Position numbers and translations under genes: made by a program
Assembly (NCBI GenBank): GCA_902556405.1
Contig: CACDWF010000001.1
Location: forward strand, 248,001-312,000
Reading direction: 5' to 3'
Length of the DNA stretch: 64,000 nt
DNA from: an uncultured Alphaproteobacteria bacterium
Lineage (GTDB): Bacteria > Pseudomonadota > Alphaproteobacteria > Rhodobacterales > Rhodobacteraceae
Part shown: positions 18,332-26,725 of the stretch, piece after piece
How the letters are laid out: each line of letters opens with the position of its first letter
Numbering within the stretch: position 1 is the stretch's first letter
Notes under the pieces: model-generated
The model's input: the letters and a program-made list of their open reading frames with translations, nothing else
Told to the model about the DNA's origin: nothing
Databases searched by the model: none

Positions 18332-18741
18332 AAAATACGGATTTAAGTAATTTCAACGTTCGAAAAAAACCGATCACAAAAGAATTATTTTCTCAAAAGC
18401 TTAAATCTTCTTCGGGTTTTGGGCGATATTGGTACGAAGTGTTAAATCTTGGTTATTTAGATATCGGGTCGAATTCTTCTCCATATATAAAATTTGATGA
18501 GTCTTTTATAGATTCTCAAAAATTAATTTTTTACTATGATGATTTTTATAAAAGAACTCGACAATATAATCCGCGTCAATTTTCAGAAGTTAGAGAGGGC
18601 CTAAGTGAGTGGTGTCCTTCAGCTAAGCATACAAGGAAGAAAATAGATGGGGATCATAAAAGAGGATACCAGTTACCAAATATCTTAGATGCTCGAAAAG
18701 ATTTTGAGTCTAATATTGGCTCTAAAATATCATGGAATTAA
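18307..18741 (+). CDS. C-terminal part of the SF3 helicase in the -1 frame
   Basis: Reading from the TTG at 18307 gives LEAVFYRLKNTDLSNFNVRK and continues for 144 residues. This is the segment that normally follows the ATPase core in this family ('...LLYYLLNRDLSGFNPR.VP.T' pattern). No independent ribosome binding site suits it, although GGAGG occurs inside the first codons. It is most likely made as a fusion with the upstream frame through slippage on A8, or has been separated from it by a single-base change. Confidence 0.6.
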   Translation: MEAVFYRLKNTDLSNFNVRKKPITKELFSQKLKSSSGFGRYWYEVLNLGYLDIGSNSSPYIKFDESFIDSQKLIFYYDDFYKRTRQYNPRQFSEVREGLSEWCPSAKHTRKKIDGDHKRGYQLPNILDARKDFESNIGSKISWN

Positions 18742-18830
18742 GTTGCCGGTGTTGCCAGATAAATTTAAAAACTATTTTTTGTTAACCTTTTTTTTAAAAG
18801 TTTTTAAAAATTGAAGGCAACGCTGGCAAC
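18742..18830. repeat. 15-bp inverted repeat built from GTTGCC iterons
   Basis: GTTGCCGGTGTTGCC (18742-18756) pairs with GGCAACGCTGGCAAC (18816-18830) over all 15 positions, two of them G-U. The 59-nt loop is nearly pure A/T. GTTGCC occurs twice on each strand, so the site is also an array of four hexamers around an AT-rich stretch, directly after the helicase gene: a plausible replication origin. Confidence 0.6.
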
Positions 18831-18876
18831 AATCCTCTTATCGATTCATGAGGTGCTGTGAATTAATTGTAAAACC

Positions 18877-19173
18877 GTGTCACAAACTAAAGAAAAACAT
18901 ATTTTATTGGCTGGAGGGCGTATCCATGCCTTTAGATGCCAAGCTCTATCAAAACGTAGCAAACAGCAATGTAGAAAAGCAGCTTCTAAGGGAAAGCGTG
19001 TTTGTATGTTCCATGGTGGCAAATCAACTGGCCCCGTAACATCTCTTGGCAAGCAACGCTGTGCAAATGCTAGAACTATTCACGGGAGAGAAACTAGATC
19101 AATACGTATTAAGCGAGCGCAGAAGTTATCAGAGATGAAATTTTACTTTTCTATTATGAAAATGTACTTTTAA
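18877..19173 (+). CDS. HGGxxxGP small island protein
   Basis: A 98-residue basic protein with the pattern CQALSKRSKQQCRKAASKGKRVCMFHGGKSTGPVT. This is recognisable as a short family common on mobile elements, with 'C...S.R...QC...A..G...C..HGG.S.GP.T.' The three Cys and the His suggest a zinc site and the basic content suggests DNA or RNA contact; the function is unknown. Start is GTG at 18877. Confidence 0.65.
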   Translation: MSQTKEKHILLAGGRIHAFRCQALSKRSKQQCRKAASKGKRVCMFHGGKSTGPVTSLGKQRCANARTIHGRETRSIRIKRAQKLSEMKFYFSIMKMYF

Positions 19174-19198
19174 TTTATAACTCTAGTTAGGATAAAAA

Positions 19199-19402
19199 AT
19201 GGGAGATGGGAAAGAACCGGATAAAACATCAAAAGTAATGATCGTAGGTTTCGCTGTTATTCTAATTCTCGGTGGTGCATATGGGCTTTCTAATAATGAC
19301 TTGGGATGGTCAGCCATTATATTGGGTTCTTTAATACTTCTATATTATATTTTTCCAAGTAACTTAACAAAACAATTTAAAAGAAAGAAACTTGTCGAAT
19401 GA
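19199..19402 (+). CDS. two-TM small membrane protein, 67 aa
   Basis: A charged N-terminus (MGDGKEPDKTSK) is followed by TM1 (VMIVGFAVILILGGAYGL), a short polar turn, TM2 (SAIILGSLILLYYIF) and a basic tail (KQFKRKK), so both ends are probably cytoplasmic. AGGATAAAA precedes the ATG. No family recognised. Confidence 0.6.
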   Translation: MGDGKEPDKTSKVMIVGFAVILILGGAYGLSNNDLGWSAIILGSLILLYYIFPSNLTKQFKRKKLVE

Positions 19403-19440
19403 AATATTCTATTTTTATTCAGTTTTGGTAATTTCTTTTT

Positions 19441-19581
19441 ATGAATACTTTAAGATATTTTTTATTTTATATAATAATCATTTTAAGCCCTAATATTGTC
19501 TCAGCAAGTGACTTGAAAGAGGAATTTGGGCTTAAATATATTGAAAAAGATGATTGGGATAAGCTGAAAGAAAACTTATAG
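19441..19581 (+). CDS. small exported protein, 46 aa
   Basis: MNTLRYFLFYIIIILSPNIVSASDL is a typical signal peptide with VSA-S as possible cleavage site. About 22 charged residues follow (EEFGLKYIEKDDWDKLKENL). It would release a small periplasmic peptide. No ribosome binding site stands out. Confidence 0.45.
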   Translation: MNTLRYFLFYIIIILSPNIVSASDLKEEFGLKYIEKDDWDKLKENL

Positions 19582-19813
19582 TTTCACTAGGAAGTTTATA
19601 AATACTGCCTCCACTTTAATTATGTTAAATTAGTTCCGCTATTAATGTTTTTTTTATTTCTATCTGGTTGTTGGTGGCAAGAGATGTTGTGTAATTTTCG
19701 CTATGAGAGATGAACACAATAACAGTAGAATGTTTTATGATGAATGCACGGCGATTAATGATCCGGCGACAAGGGGCTGGTTACTTGAACAATAAAACCA
19801 AATTGAGTTAGAA

Positions 19814-20101
19814 ATGACAGCTATTCGATATACAGTGATATTGTTAATTTTGTTACTGTGTATAGTGTATGGCTCATATGTCTATTTCGAATGGGGATCA
19901 GCAAAGGAATTTCAAAAGGATGTTGATTGGCTTTTTTGGGCTTGTGTGAAAATACTACAAGATTGGGGGAAGTGGACAGGTCTTGGCTATAATCTTTTAA
20001 ACATTATTATATTTATAATTCTTCAGCCGCTACTTATCTTAATATTCTTCGTTCTCTGGAGAATTGAGGTATCAAAGAGAAAAAGACGAGATGGTTTCTA
20101 A
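19814..20101 (+). CDS. two-TM protein, paralogue of 25725-26024
   Basis: A 95-residue membrane protein with TM1 at residues 7-27 and TM2 at about 62-83 (NIIIFIILQPLLILIFFVLW), ending in a basic tail. Between them lies WLFWACVKILQDWGKWTGLGYNL. The last half matches the protein at 25725: 'W.C..IL..WG..TGLGYNL.NI.IFI.LQP.LILIFF.LW..E'. Family not recognised. It overlaps the caspase gene start by 11 nt, so the two are probably co-translated, and the paralogue pairs with a small two-Cys protein in the same way. Confidence 0.75.
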   Translation: MTAIRYTVILLILLLCIVYGSYVYFEWGSAKEFQKDVDWLFWACVKILQDWGKWTGLGYNLLNIIIFIILQPLLILIFFVLWRIEVSKRKRRDGF

Positions 20102-22709
20102 TTTTAAAAATTTACGTCCATACAATGCAGCACAATCTTTAGCTTGGATAAAGAGGAGTCGAATATTAACCGTTCTTATCATGACTTTGAGCATAATGTG
20201 CTTTGGCTTTACTTCATATGCTTCCGAAGAACTGGATTTAGTAAAACTTAAAAGGTCTGCAGAGGCTGGGGTTCCAAAAAGCCAGTTGGAGTTGGCACTG
20301 ATATATTCTGAGGGAAGAAACGGTGTCAGGAAAAATACTGAAGCGGCTATTAAGTGGTTTCGTTTGGCTGCATCTACTGGAAATTCTGATGCACAAGTAC
20401 TCCTTGCTGATGCAATACGAAGAGGTCTAGGAACACAAAAAGATATAAACGAAGCTATCATTTGGTACAAAATGGCAGCAGAAAATGGAAACCCAATGGC
20501 CTTTGCAAGCCTTGGTCAAATTTATTTAGAGGGTGAGGGCGTAGTAAAAGATATTACAGAGGCGCTTGAATGGCTTAAACGCGGTGCAGAAGCTGATAAC
20601 CCCTATTCACAAATGCGGTTAGGAGACAGTTATTTAGCGGGCCAAGGTGTTGAACGCAGTAAAGCAGAGGCTGAAAAATGGTACGAAAGAGCGATGACGA
20701 ACTTAGAGCACCAGCGTCTTTTAAGATTAGGGAATAACTATCTATTTGGGAAAGGTGTTGAAAGAAATTTAGTAACGTCTTTCAAAAATTTTGCTGAGAC
20801 GGCGAAGGGGGGAAATGCTGAAGGTCAGTTTAGAGTTGGGGATGCGCTGTACAAAGGTCTCGGAATTCCAAAAAATAAAAGAGATGCAATACAGTGGTAC
20901 AGTAAGGCCGCTAATAAAGGTAACATCTTTGCAAAACATGCCCTGGCACAGGCATATTTTAATGGTGATGGAGTTAGACAGGATAGAGTAAGGGCATTAG
21001 AAATGCTTGAGGAAGCGGCAGATGAAGGACATATCGACAGCTTATTTGCCCTTGGTCAGCTCTATCTACAAGGCGATTTTGTTGAGAAAAATATTAATAA
21101 AGCCTTCACCTTGTTTGAAAAGGCGGCAAAGCAAGGAGATGCAAATAGCCAATATGACATCGGGCTTTTTTTAAAAACAGGTATGGGTGTTCAACAAAAT
21201 GTAAAAGAGGCTTTCAAATGGTTTATGCTTGCCTCTGATCAAAATAATCCTGACGCACAACTAGAATTAGGATTGGCTTTCAGCACTGGGAGTGGCGTTG
21301 AGAAAAACTTTTCAGAAGCATACAAATGGTTTCTTATATCTGCGGAGGGAGGAAATAAGATCGCGCAAAACGAAGTTGGTAGAGCTTTAAGGGATGGATT
21401 AGGAGCCCCTAAAGATATGCAACAGGCTTTTGGTTGGTTTGTTAAATCCGCTAATCTTGGTTATAGAGAGGCAATGACAAATGTGGCGCTAGCCTATCTT
21501 GAAGGCCAAGGAGTTATCAAAAACATCCAAGACGCAATAGAATGGTTCCGAAAAAGCGCTGATCAGGGTGATGCTAACGCTGAATACCATCTCGCAAGAA
21601 CGTATTCTTCAGGAGTACATATTTCTCCTAACCCGACAGAGGCATTTAAATTGATGCAGAGCGCTGCAGTAAATGGGCTCGTTGTGGCGCAAAGGGAGTT
21701 AGGCGAGTTTTACAGCAAAGGAGTGGGTACAACAAAAAATCCATCCATGGCATTCGAGTGGCTTAATAAGGCCTCTGAGAACGATGACGGTCGTGCCCAT
21801 TATTTACTTGCTCAGGCATATTTCAGGGGAGATGGAACGCAGAAAGATAGTAATATGGCCCTCCTTAAAGCTCAAAAAGCTTTATCCCTAGGAATTTCAG
21901 AAGCATCTTTTTTAGTGGAGGTTTTGTCATCTTCAGCGGATATAAAAAGTAATCCTGTCCTTGATGAGGGTAAAGAGATAGAGTTTGGTAATTACTATGC
22001 TCTTATAATTGGAAATGATGATTATCAAAACGTCGATAAATTAAACACAGGTGCTGTTGATGCGAAGGCTGTAAATGAGATACTTAAAACAAAATTCAAT
22101 TTTAAAACCGAATTGCTGATAAACCAATCTCGAACACAGATTTTGGATACATTATATAGTTACAGAACCAAACTTACTGAAAGTGATAACTTATTAATTT
22201 TTTATTCTGGCCACGGTGAAAAAGATAAAAAGACTAATAGAGGTCACTGGCTTCCAGTTGATGCAGACCCTGAGAAGAAGTACACATGGATTTCCAATAG
22301 TGCTATCTTAGACGAAATAGAAGCCTCAGATGCCAAACATATTTTACTCGTTATTGACTCATGTTTCTCAGGAATATTTGCAGAGAAACGTCTAAAGGAG
22401 AAAAACGGGGTAAAATCAATTCAAAGAGAGCTCCTCGAACAGAAAAGTCAATTGAAGTCACGATGGGTAATGACTGCTGGTGGTGATGAACCTGTCTTTG
22501 ATGCTGCTCAAGGAGAAAATTCGATTTTTGTTAAGCATTTTTTGTTAGCACTTACTAAAGTTTCACAACCTGTTACTGCAATGCAACTTTTTGATCAAAG
22601 CATTAAAAACAGCGTTGAGCTAAATAGTAATCAAGTGCCTACATATACCCAAATTCAAAATGTAGATAGTCGAGGTGGCGAATTTATCTTTGTGCGCACT
22701 AAAAACTGA
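20091..22709 (+). CDS. Sel1-repeat protein with C-terminal caspase (peptidase C14) domain
   Basis: An 872-residue exported or membrane-anchored protein. A hydrophobic segment (ILTVLIMTLSIMCFGF) near residues 24-40 is followed by about 15 Sel1/TPR-like repeats ('A...W..KAA..G...A...LG..Y..G.GV..'). A caspase-fold domain runs from about 635 (YYALIIGNDDYQN). The catalytic dyad is intact: His708 in FYSGHGE and Cys758 in VIDSCFSG. The orientation of the segment would place repeats and protease in the periplasm if it is a signal peptide. The ATG at 20091 overlaps the upstream two-TM gene; the gene is convergent with the anti-sigma-like gene, their 3' ends overlapping by 11 nt. Probably a stress- or infection-triggered protease; substrate unknown. 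Confidence 0.9.
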   Translation: MVSNFKNLRPYNAAQSLAWIKRSRILTVLIMTLSIMCFGFTSYASEELDLVKLKRSAEAGVPKSQLELALIYSEGRNGVRKNTEAAIKWFRLAASTGNSDAQVLLADAIRRGLGTQKDINEAIIWYKMAAENGNPMAFASLGQIYLEGEGVVKDITEALEWLKRGAEADNPYSQMRLGDSYLAGQGVERSKAEAEKWYERAMTNLEHQRLLRLGNNYLFGKGVERNLVTSFKNFAETAKGGNAEGQFRVGDALYKGLGIPKNKRDAIQWYSKAANKGNIFAKHALAQAYFNGDGVRQDRVRALEMLEEAADEGHIDSLFALGQLYLQGDFVEKNINKAFTLFEKAAKQGDANSQYDIGLFLKTGMGVQQNVKEAFKWFMLASDQNNPDAQLELGLAFSTGSGVEKNFSEAYKWFLISAEGGNKIAQNEVGRALRDGLGAPKDMQQAFGWFVKSANLGYREAMTNVALAYLEGQGVIKNIQDAIEWFRKSADQGDANAEYHLARTYSSGVHISPNPTEAFKLMQSAAVNGLVVAQRELGEFYSKGVGTTKNPSMAFEWLNKASENDDGRAHYLLAQAYFRGDGTQKDSNMALLKAQKALSLGISEASFLVEVLSSSADIKSNPVLDEGKEIEFGNYYALIIGNDDYQNVDKLNTGAVDAKAVNEILKTKFNFKTELLINQSRTQILDTLYSYRTKLTESDNLLIFYSGHGEKDKKTNRGHWLPVDADPEKKYTWISNSAILDEIEASDAKHILLVIDSCFSGIFAEKRLKEKNGVKSIQRELLEQKSQLKSRWVMTAGGDEPVFDAAQGENSIFVKHFLLALTKVSQPVTAMQLFDQSIKNSVELNSNQVPTYTQIQNVDSRGGEFIFVRTKN

Positions 22710-24033
22710 ATGAGGATCCTTTAGGATAAAGAGAGTAGACTTTCTCAGTTTTCCAATCACCATCCTCATCGATAGCAACTCTATCAACAACACCATCTTC
22801 GTTTTCATCCAACAGCCATCTGAATGAATACTTCCCTTCATTATCAATTGATACCAACCCAAGACCATCTATAACTTTGTTGTCGTCCCGATCTATAGAC
22901 ATCTGCCATCCTGTATTTTCTTTATTTCGATGGGATATTATATTTGCATACCCACTATCATTTACATCTATATAAAAGCTCCCGTCTCTTTGCCAAATAG
23001 CTGTATTTGGATCGCCGATCTCATTAGCATTCTCTGATGCATTATCTGCTATTGATAAAATCGACTTATCAATGATTTTATTACCCAACTCTATTTTCAC
23101 CGTTCTGGAAAATAAGGAGCTTGGTATCGCCATAAAATTACTTGATGCCGTTTTTAAAAGATTGTCTCCATTTTTTAGAATTGTGAATCCAATTATCTGA
23201 GACTCAACTTTCTCCTCATTATCATTAGGTGTATGAATATACTGAATGTAGTCTAGACCAACGGGGCCAATAACTTCATATGGGCCAAGCGATTTAGTTT
23301 CACCTTTCTTTATAGGCTTTCTATCGAGGAGGACCTGTTTTTCTCCTGTTGAATCTTGATAAATTAAAGTTATGAGGCCAGAGCTTAATCCCTTTAAATC
23401 TATTCCAAGCTCAGCGCCAGTCACAACAAAATCTCCATTCTCTAATTTATATGAAAAATCTTTTTTAAGATTAACAGTAATATCAATTGTGCCTTTTATT
23501 TCAGTGGATAATGTCCGTCGTTTATCAGGCTTCCGCTCAAGACCCTTTTTTTTCAGAGATCTTTCTTTGTCTAAAAATGCACCCACATTAGCAAGTTTAA
23601 TTTTGTTTTCCAATTGATCAGAACGCTCACCTGCTTGGAAGGAAGAATAAAATTCCCTGGCCAAGCTTTCATTACTTGTTGTCTGCAATTGATAAGCGCC
23701 TGTCCCAATGAAAATGCCAAAAGCGGCTATTGAGGCTGCTATTGCTCCACGACCAAAGTTGCCAAAGCTGAAACCAGCCCGTTTCTTTTTTTCGAAGCTT
23801 TCGTCCTTTTCAATTCTTTTCTTTCGAAGTTTTGCATAGAGGAGTTTGGGCATTTCTTTCTTGTCTTTAGTGTGCTTTAGCATCACTGTATTTGCCAATT
23901 GAAACTTATAAATTCGTGCTTCTAATTCTTTATCTTTTACGCGAGCATTGCTTATATTGCTGGTAAGTTCAGGACCGGCATCGCCATCCACATATTGCAT
24001 TATTTGTTCATCTGTAAAGTCCATTCTACTCAT
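22699..24033 (-). CDS. membrane anti-sigma-like protein with DUF4384-like and EF-hand-like parts
   Basis: A 444-residue single-pass protein. The N-terminal cytoplasmic part (MSRMDFTDEQIMQYVDGDAG) resembles zinc-free anti-sigma domains. A TM lies at about 98-118 (GAIAASIAAFGIFIGTGAYQL). The periplasmic part has a stretch like DUF4384 (LITLIYQDSTGEKQVLLDRK...GPYEVIGPVGLDYIQYI), a domain often joined to bacterial caspases, and then calcium-loop-like D-x-D-x-DG repeats near the end (DVNDSGYAN, DRDDNKVIDG, DENEDGVVD, DEDGDW). Its ATG overlaps the sigma-factor stop (ATGA). It is proposed to hold the sigma factor and sense an envelope signal, perhaps with calcium; that is inference. Confidence 0.7.
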   Translation of the reverse strand: MSRMDFTDEQIMQYVDGDAGPELTSNISNARVKDKELEARIYKFQLANTVMLKHTKDKKEMPKLLYAKLRKKRIEKDESFEKKKRAGFSFGNFGRGAIAASIAAFGIFIGTGAYQLQTTSNESLAREFYSSFQAGERSDQLENKIKLANVGAFLDKERSLKKKGLERKPDKRRTLSTEIKGTIDITVNLKKDFSYKLENGDFVVTGAELGIDLKGLSSGLITLIYQDSTGEKQVLLDRKPIKKGETKSLGPYEVIGPVGLDYIQYIHTPNDNEEKVESQIIGFTILKNGDNLLKTASSNFMAIPSSLFSRTVKIELGNKIIDKSILSIADNASENANEIGDPNTAIWQRDGSFYIDVNDSGYANIISHRNKENTGWQMSIDRDDNKVIDGLGLVSIDNEGKYSFRWLLDENEDGVVDRVAIDEDGDWKTEKVYSLYPKGSSFSF

Positions 24034-24590
24034 CCCTCATTAGCGCTATGTAATTGTTTATAAAGACAGTTTGAAAATGATTTCTTTGCTCTGGCAAGGA
24101 GAGGTAAGAGGGTTCCAAGTGGCATGCCCAGAAGCTTACTCATTCTTTCGGTTGTCATTGGCTTCCCTGATCGATCATCGCGTCCATTAATTTGCAAATA
24201 GAAAACTTGATATTGTTTTTCACTAAGTTTTTTAAGACAAGTTTCGTACGCTATGTTGGTATAGACTTCTTCTGAAACGTCAACATTGAGATATGCTTCT
24301 GACATGTTTCTGATATCCGTTAGGATAACGTCATAATTTTTTTTACGCCGCCCTTTATCTATGTATATTCTTTCGAGGATCGTACGCGCCCAGGCGAGAA
24401 AATGCTTCCCATCAAATTGGTCCATTTTTTCTATGCATCGAACACACGTATCGTGAACTATTTCTTCCGCTTCACTTTCATTCCTATAACCATTTTTACT
24501 CTGTAGATAAAACATCCTATCAAACAGCTTTTGGTACGAGCCTTTAAGCTGATCTTCAATTAAAACTTGCCAGTTTGTTTTGCGTTCCAA
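24030..24590 (-). CDS. ECF-type sigma-70 factor
   Basis: A 186-residue sigma factor. Region 2 is recognisable: SEAEEIVHDTCVRCIEKMDQFDGKHFLAWARTILERIYIDKGRR. Region 4 holds CLKKLSEKQYQVFYLQINGR...TTERMSKLLGMPLGTLLPLLARAKKSF, with the usual helix-turn-helix. It starts at TTG 24590 with GAGG upstream. It directs RNA polymerase to a stress regulon, probably released by the coupled membrane protein. It is divergent from the small-protein operon at 24722, whose promoter lies in the shared 130-nt spacer and is a natural target. Confidence 0.85.
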   Translation of the reverse strand: MERKTNWQVLIEDQLKGSYQKLFDRMFYLQSKNGYRNESEAEEIVHDTCVRCIEKMDQFDGKHFLAWARTILERIYIDKGRRKKNYDVILTDIRNMSEAYLNVDVSEEVYTNIAYETCLKKLSEKQYQVFYLQINGRDDRSGKPMTTERMSKLLGMPLGTLLPLLARAKKSFSNCLYKQLHSANEG

Positions 24591-24721
24591 TGCTGAAACC
24601 TCGAATCATTTCTTCTAAAATCTTTAGAAAAAATAGGACAAACTTTTTTTTTTAACAACTGCAATAAAATCCACTTTCCACTCGTTAAGTACTTTTGATC
24701 GCACAAAAATAGGTGAAAGAA

Positions 24722-24964
24722 ATGGATAAATTTATAGTCTTTGCGACAATCCTTTTTCAAGGTGAAGTAAAACAGTTGGAATATAAGGCAATCGATTTTT
24801 CAACGAAGGAAGAGTGTTATGAATATATGACCAAACATGACAAGCACTTTGGTGAGGTTGTAGATAACATACGACAAAGCATCCAACCTACGGGTAGACT
24901 TCTTGTTATTGGTTGTTCCGAGCGGAATAAAATTTTTCGCAATGACAACGGTGAACTGAATTGA
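24722..24964 (+). CDS. two-Cys small protein, family member A
   Basis: An 80-residue protein starting MDKFIVFATILFQGEVKQLEYK. The family pattern is a hydrophobic N-terminal strand, LEYK, 'F...EEC..YM', and a C-terminal 'G.LLVIGCSER'. Two conserved Cys lie about 36 residues apart. GGTGAAAG lies before the ATG. Five members occur in 24.7-27.5 kb. I do not recognise the family. First gene of the plus-strand operon facing the sigma gene. Confidence 0.75.
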   Translation: MDKFIVFATILFQGEVKQLEYKAIDFSTKEECYEYMTKHDKHFGEVVDNIRQSIQPTGRLLVIGCSERNKIFRNDNGELN

Positions 24965-24970
24965 ATTGAA

Positions 24971-25216
24971 ATGGGTCTTTTTATTATTTGGGCAACCGTG
25001 GCCTTTAATGGTGAGGCCACTAACTTAGAGTATCAAGGTGGTTTGTTTAAAACACACGAAAAGTGTATTGAGTATTTAACGAAAGAAGAAAGTTACGTTT
25101 TAGAAACTCTCAATAAATATATTAATGATAAATATCCAAATGGAAAATTACTCATGTTAGCGTGTGGCGCTAGATCTAATTTTGAAAAATATAAGGGATT
25201 AGATGAAACAATATGA
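24971..25216 (+). CDS. two-Cys small protein, family member B
   Basis: An 81-residue protein, MGLFIIWATVAFNGEATNLEYQ, with the same layout as member A: 'F.THEKCIEYL', 'LETLNKYI' and 'PNGKLLMLACGAR'. It starts 6 nt after member A stops and its stop overlaps the next small frame as ATGA. Function unknown. The N-terminal hydrophobic stretch is too short for a TM and may be a beta strand. Confidence 0.75.
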   Translation: MGLFIIWATVAFNGEATNLEYQGGLFKTHEKCIEYLTKEESYVLETLNKYINDKYPNGKLLMLACGARSNFEKYKGLDETI

Positions 25217-25317
25217 ACACGGATGCAGTATCTTCGTCTGGGGTATCCCCTTTAGGAGAAATTGAGATAGAAAGAGTAACTCATACGCACAAAGATAAGT
25301 TTTCATGCAATGTGTAA
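25213..25317 (+). CDS. 34-aa small frame coupled to member B
   Basis: Starts at ATG 25213 overlapping the stop of member B (ATGA) and reads MNTDAVSSSGVSPLGEIEIE to a C-terminal FSCNV. Only the coupling supports it. No family recognised. Confidence 0.35.
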   Translation: MNTDAVSSSGVSPLGEIEIERVTHTHKDKFSCNV

Positions 25318-25414
25318 GATCAAAATGGAATTTTTAAAATAATTTTTTAAAACACAATAATACGTCGCACTCATTCGTTCAGTGGATTAGGTAACGAGAA
25401 ATAGGGAGCAAATT

Positions 25415-25702
25415 ATGAGCATTACGCTTGAAAGTAATTTTTCACATCATGCGATAAAGCGATCACAGCAAAGAGGAATAAGACCTTGGGTTGTAAATTT
25501 TGTTTTGGAATACGCAGACAAATATAAGCACGCAAACGAAAGCTGCATCTCACAATTTATCTCTAAACGTAGGGTTAAAAAACTCATTCAAGAAAATGTT
25601 TTGTCACCTGCGAAGGCAGCGCTAATAGACGGAGTGGTCGTGATTGCTAAGGATGAAACCATAGTAACTGTCTTCCATAAGAAAATGCGCTTTCGTAAAT
25701 AA
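25415..25702 (+). CDS. DUF4258-like protein (RelE/BrnT-like fold suspected)
   Basis: A 95-residue basic protein: FSHHAIKRSQQRGIRPWVVNFVLEYADKY at the start and VVVIAKDETIVTVFHKK at the end, the order seen in DUF4258 proteins ('HA..R...RGI....I', then 'VVV..D..IVTVF'). Some are toxins or ribonuclease-like, but no antitoxin partner is evident here. A good GGGAGCAAA ribosome binding site lies before the ATG. It belongs to the small-protein operon. Confidence 0.65.
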   Translation: MSITLESNFSHHAIKRSQQRGIRPWVVNFVLEYADKYKHANESCISQFISKRRVKKLIQENVLSPAKAALIDGVVVIAKDETIVTVFHKKMRFRK

Positions 25703-25724
25703 CTCAAGAAAAGGAAAGAGAATA

Positions 25725-26024
25725 ATGGAAGTTAAAATCCCAATAAAAAAGCCTCCGGTAATCGACACTTTGCCTAACAGTCTAAGTACAGCTGAGGAAC
25801 AGCTTAATATGCTTTTGAAGGATAAATTCTTTGGTTTTACTAATTTTATAGATCTGGTTTTTTGGTGGTGTGTGGACATTTTACACGTATGGGGGGATAT
25901 TACTGGTCTTGGCTATAATCTTATAAACATCTTAATTTTTATCCTGCTACAACCCGCTCTGATTTTAATATTTTTCACATTATGGATCGTTGAACGTACA
26001 CGAAGAGGGGGGTCTCATGGTTAG
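25725..26024 (+). CDS. two-TM protein, paralogue of 19814-20101
   Basis: A 99-residue protein with a cytoplasmic-type polar N-terminus (about 45 residues), then FWWCVDILHVWGDITGLGYNL and TM2 NILIFILLQPALILIFFTLW. The similarity to the gene beside the caspase covers the last 60 residues and is strong, so the two loci are parts of one system. AAGGAAAGAG lies before the ATG. It overlaps family member C by 8 nt, as the paralogue overlaps the caspase gene. Confidence 0.75.
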   Translation: MEVKIPIKKPPVIDTLPNSLSTAEEQLNMLLKDKFFGFTNFIDLVFWWCVDILHVWGDITGLGYNLINILIFILLQPALILIFFTLWIVERTRRGGSHG

Positions 26025-26295
26025 TACCACTACATGGATTGTTTTCGCGCAACTCGTTATCTTCAACCCTCAGAGCAATGGAAATGAAAATGAGCTTACT
26101 GAATTTAGACAAAGAGAGTTTCCAACGCAAAGCCAATGCTACCAGTTCTTGCACGACAACTATGTGTTTCTCGATACAGCTCTAAAAAGACATGCGGAAA
26201 GACGAAATGGCCGCGTAATAATCTTGGGCTGTGGAGATCGAGCAGAACTAAGTGAGATCTCGTCAGACTATGACCGTCAATACGGACGAGGATGA
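26017..26295 (+). CDS. two-Cys small protein, family member C
   Basis: A 92-residue member: WIVFAQLVIFN, LTEFRQREFPTQSQCYQFL, LDTALKRHAERRNGRVIILGCGDR. The two Cys and the terminal 'GCGDR' match members A and B. The ATG at 26017, inside the end of the two-TM gene, follows GAGGGGGG. Family unknown. Confidence 0.72.
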   Translation: MVSTTTWIVFAQLVIFNPQSNGNENELTEFRQREFPTQSQCYQFLHDNYVFLDTALKRHAERRNGRVIILGCGDRAELSEISSDYDRQYGRG

Positions 26296-26325
26296 AAACA
26301 TTTTAAAAAAGAAAAGGAGAAGAAA

Positions 26326-26538
26326 ATGCCATTTGATGAACATAATTATGAATATGTAAGAGATAATAGTTTTGCTCAAAAAAGAGCACTTGTTGCTGAT
26401 AGCAGGTTTAAAATTATTCAAAAGAGACAAACGAAAAAACGATTTGATAAGCCAATTGCATATTTCTTAATAGGTGCGACGCTTTTTTTCTTGTTTATTC
26501 AGATAGGAATAATCACTCCGATGACTTTGCATTCATGA
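26326..26538 (+). CDS. single-TM small protein, 70 aa
   Basis: About 45 polar, basic residues (MPFDEHNYEYVRDN...KRQTKKRFDK) precede one TM (PIAYFLIGATLFFLFIQIGII). AAAAGGAGAAGAAA gives a strong ribosome binding site. The stop overlaps the next ATG (ATGA). No family recognised. Confidence 0.62.
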   Translation: MPFDEHNYEYVRDNSFAQKRALVADSRFKIIQKRQTKKRFDKPIAYFLIGATLFFLFIQIGIITPMTLHS

Positions 26539-26714
26539 ATTGGAAATACATAATAGCTGCTACAGTTCTAGTATATTTCCTAAGGGGAGATGAGTGGTTT
26601 CTATATTTTGCTGCCTATGCAGATTATTGCTATGAATTTCAAGGTATCAACAAAACAACAGAAGACCTTGGCAACTTTTTTTCATGCTTCTCTAAAGCAG
26701 CAACTTTTCAATAG
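26535..26714 (+). CDS. small membrane protein, 59 aa
   Basis: Starts MNWKYIIAATVLVYFLRGDEWF with an N-terminal TM or signal anchor, then an exported-looking part with two Cys (ADYCYEF, FFSCFSKA). It is coupled to the upstream gene through ATGA. No family recognised. Confidence 0.5.
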   Translation: MNWKYIIAATVLVYFLRGDEWFLYFAAYADYCYEFQGINKTTEDLGNFFSCFSKAATFQ

Positions 26715-26725
26715 CTAGTTAGATC

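Noticed and set aside
19645-19800. Short frame MFFLFLSGCWWQEMLC and a second one, in another frame, ending INDPATRGWLLEQ
   Set aside because: Together they look like a small lipoprotein broken by a frameshift, but without a homologue I cannot support either as a gene.
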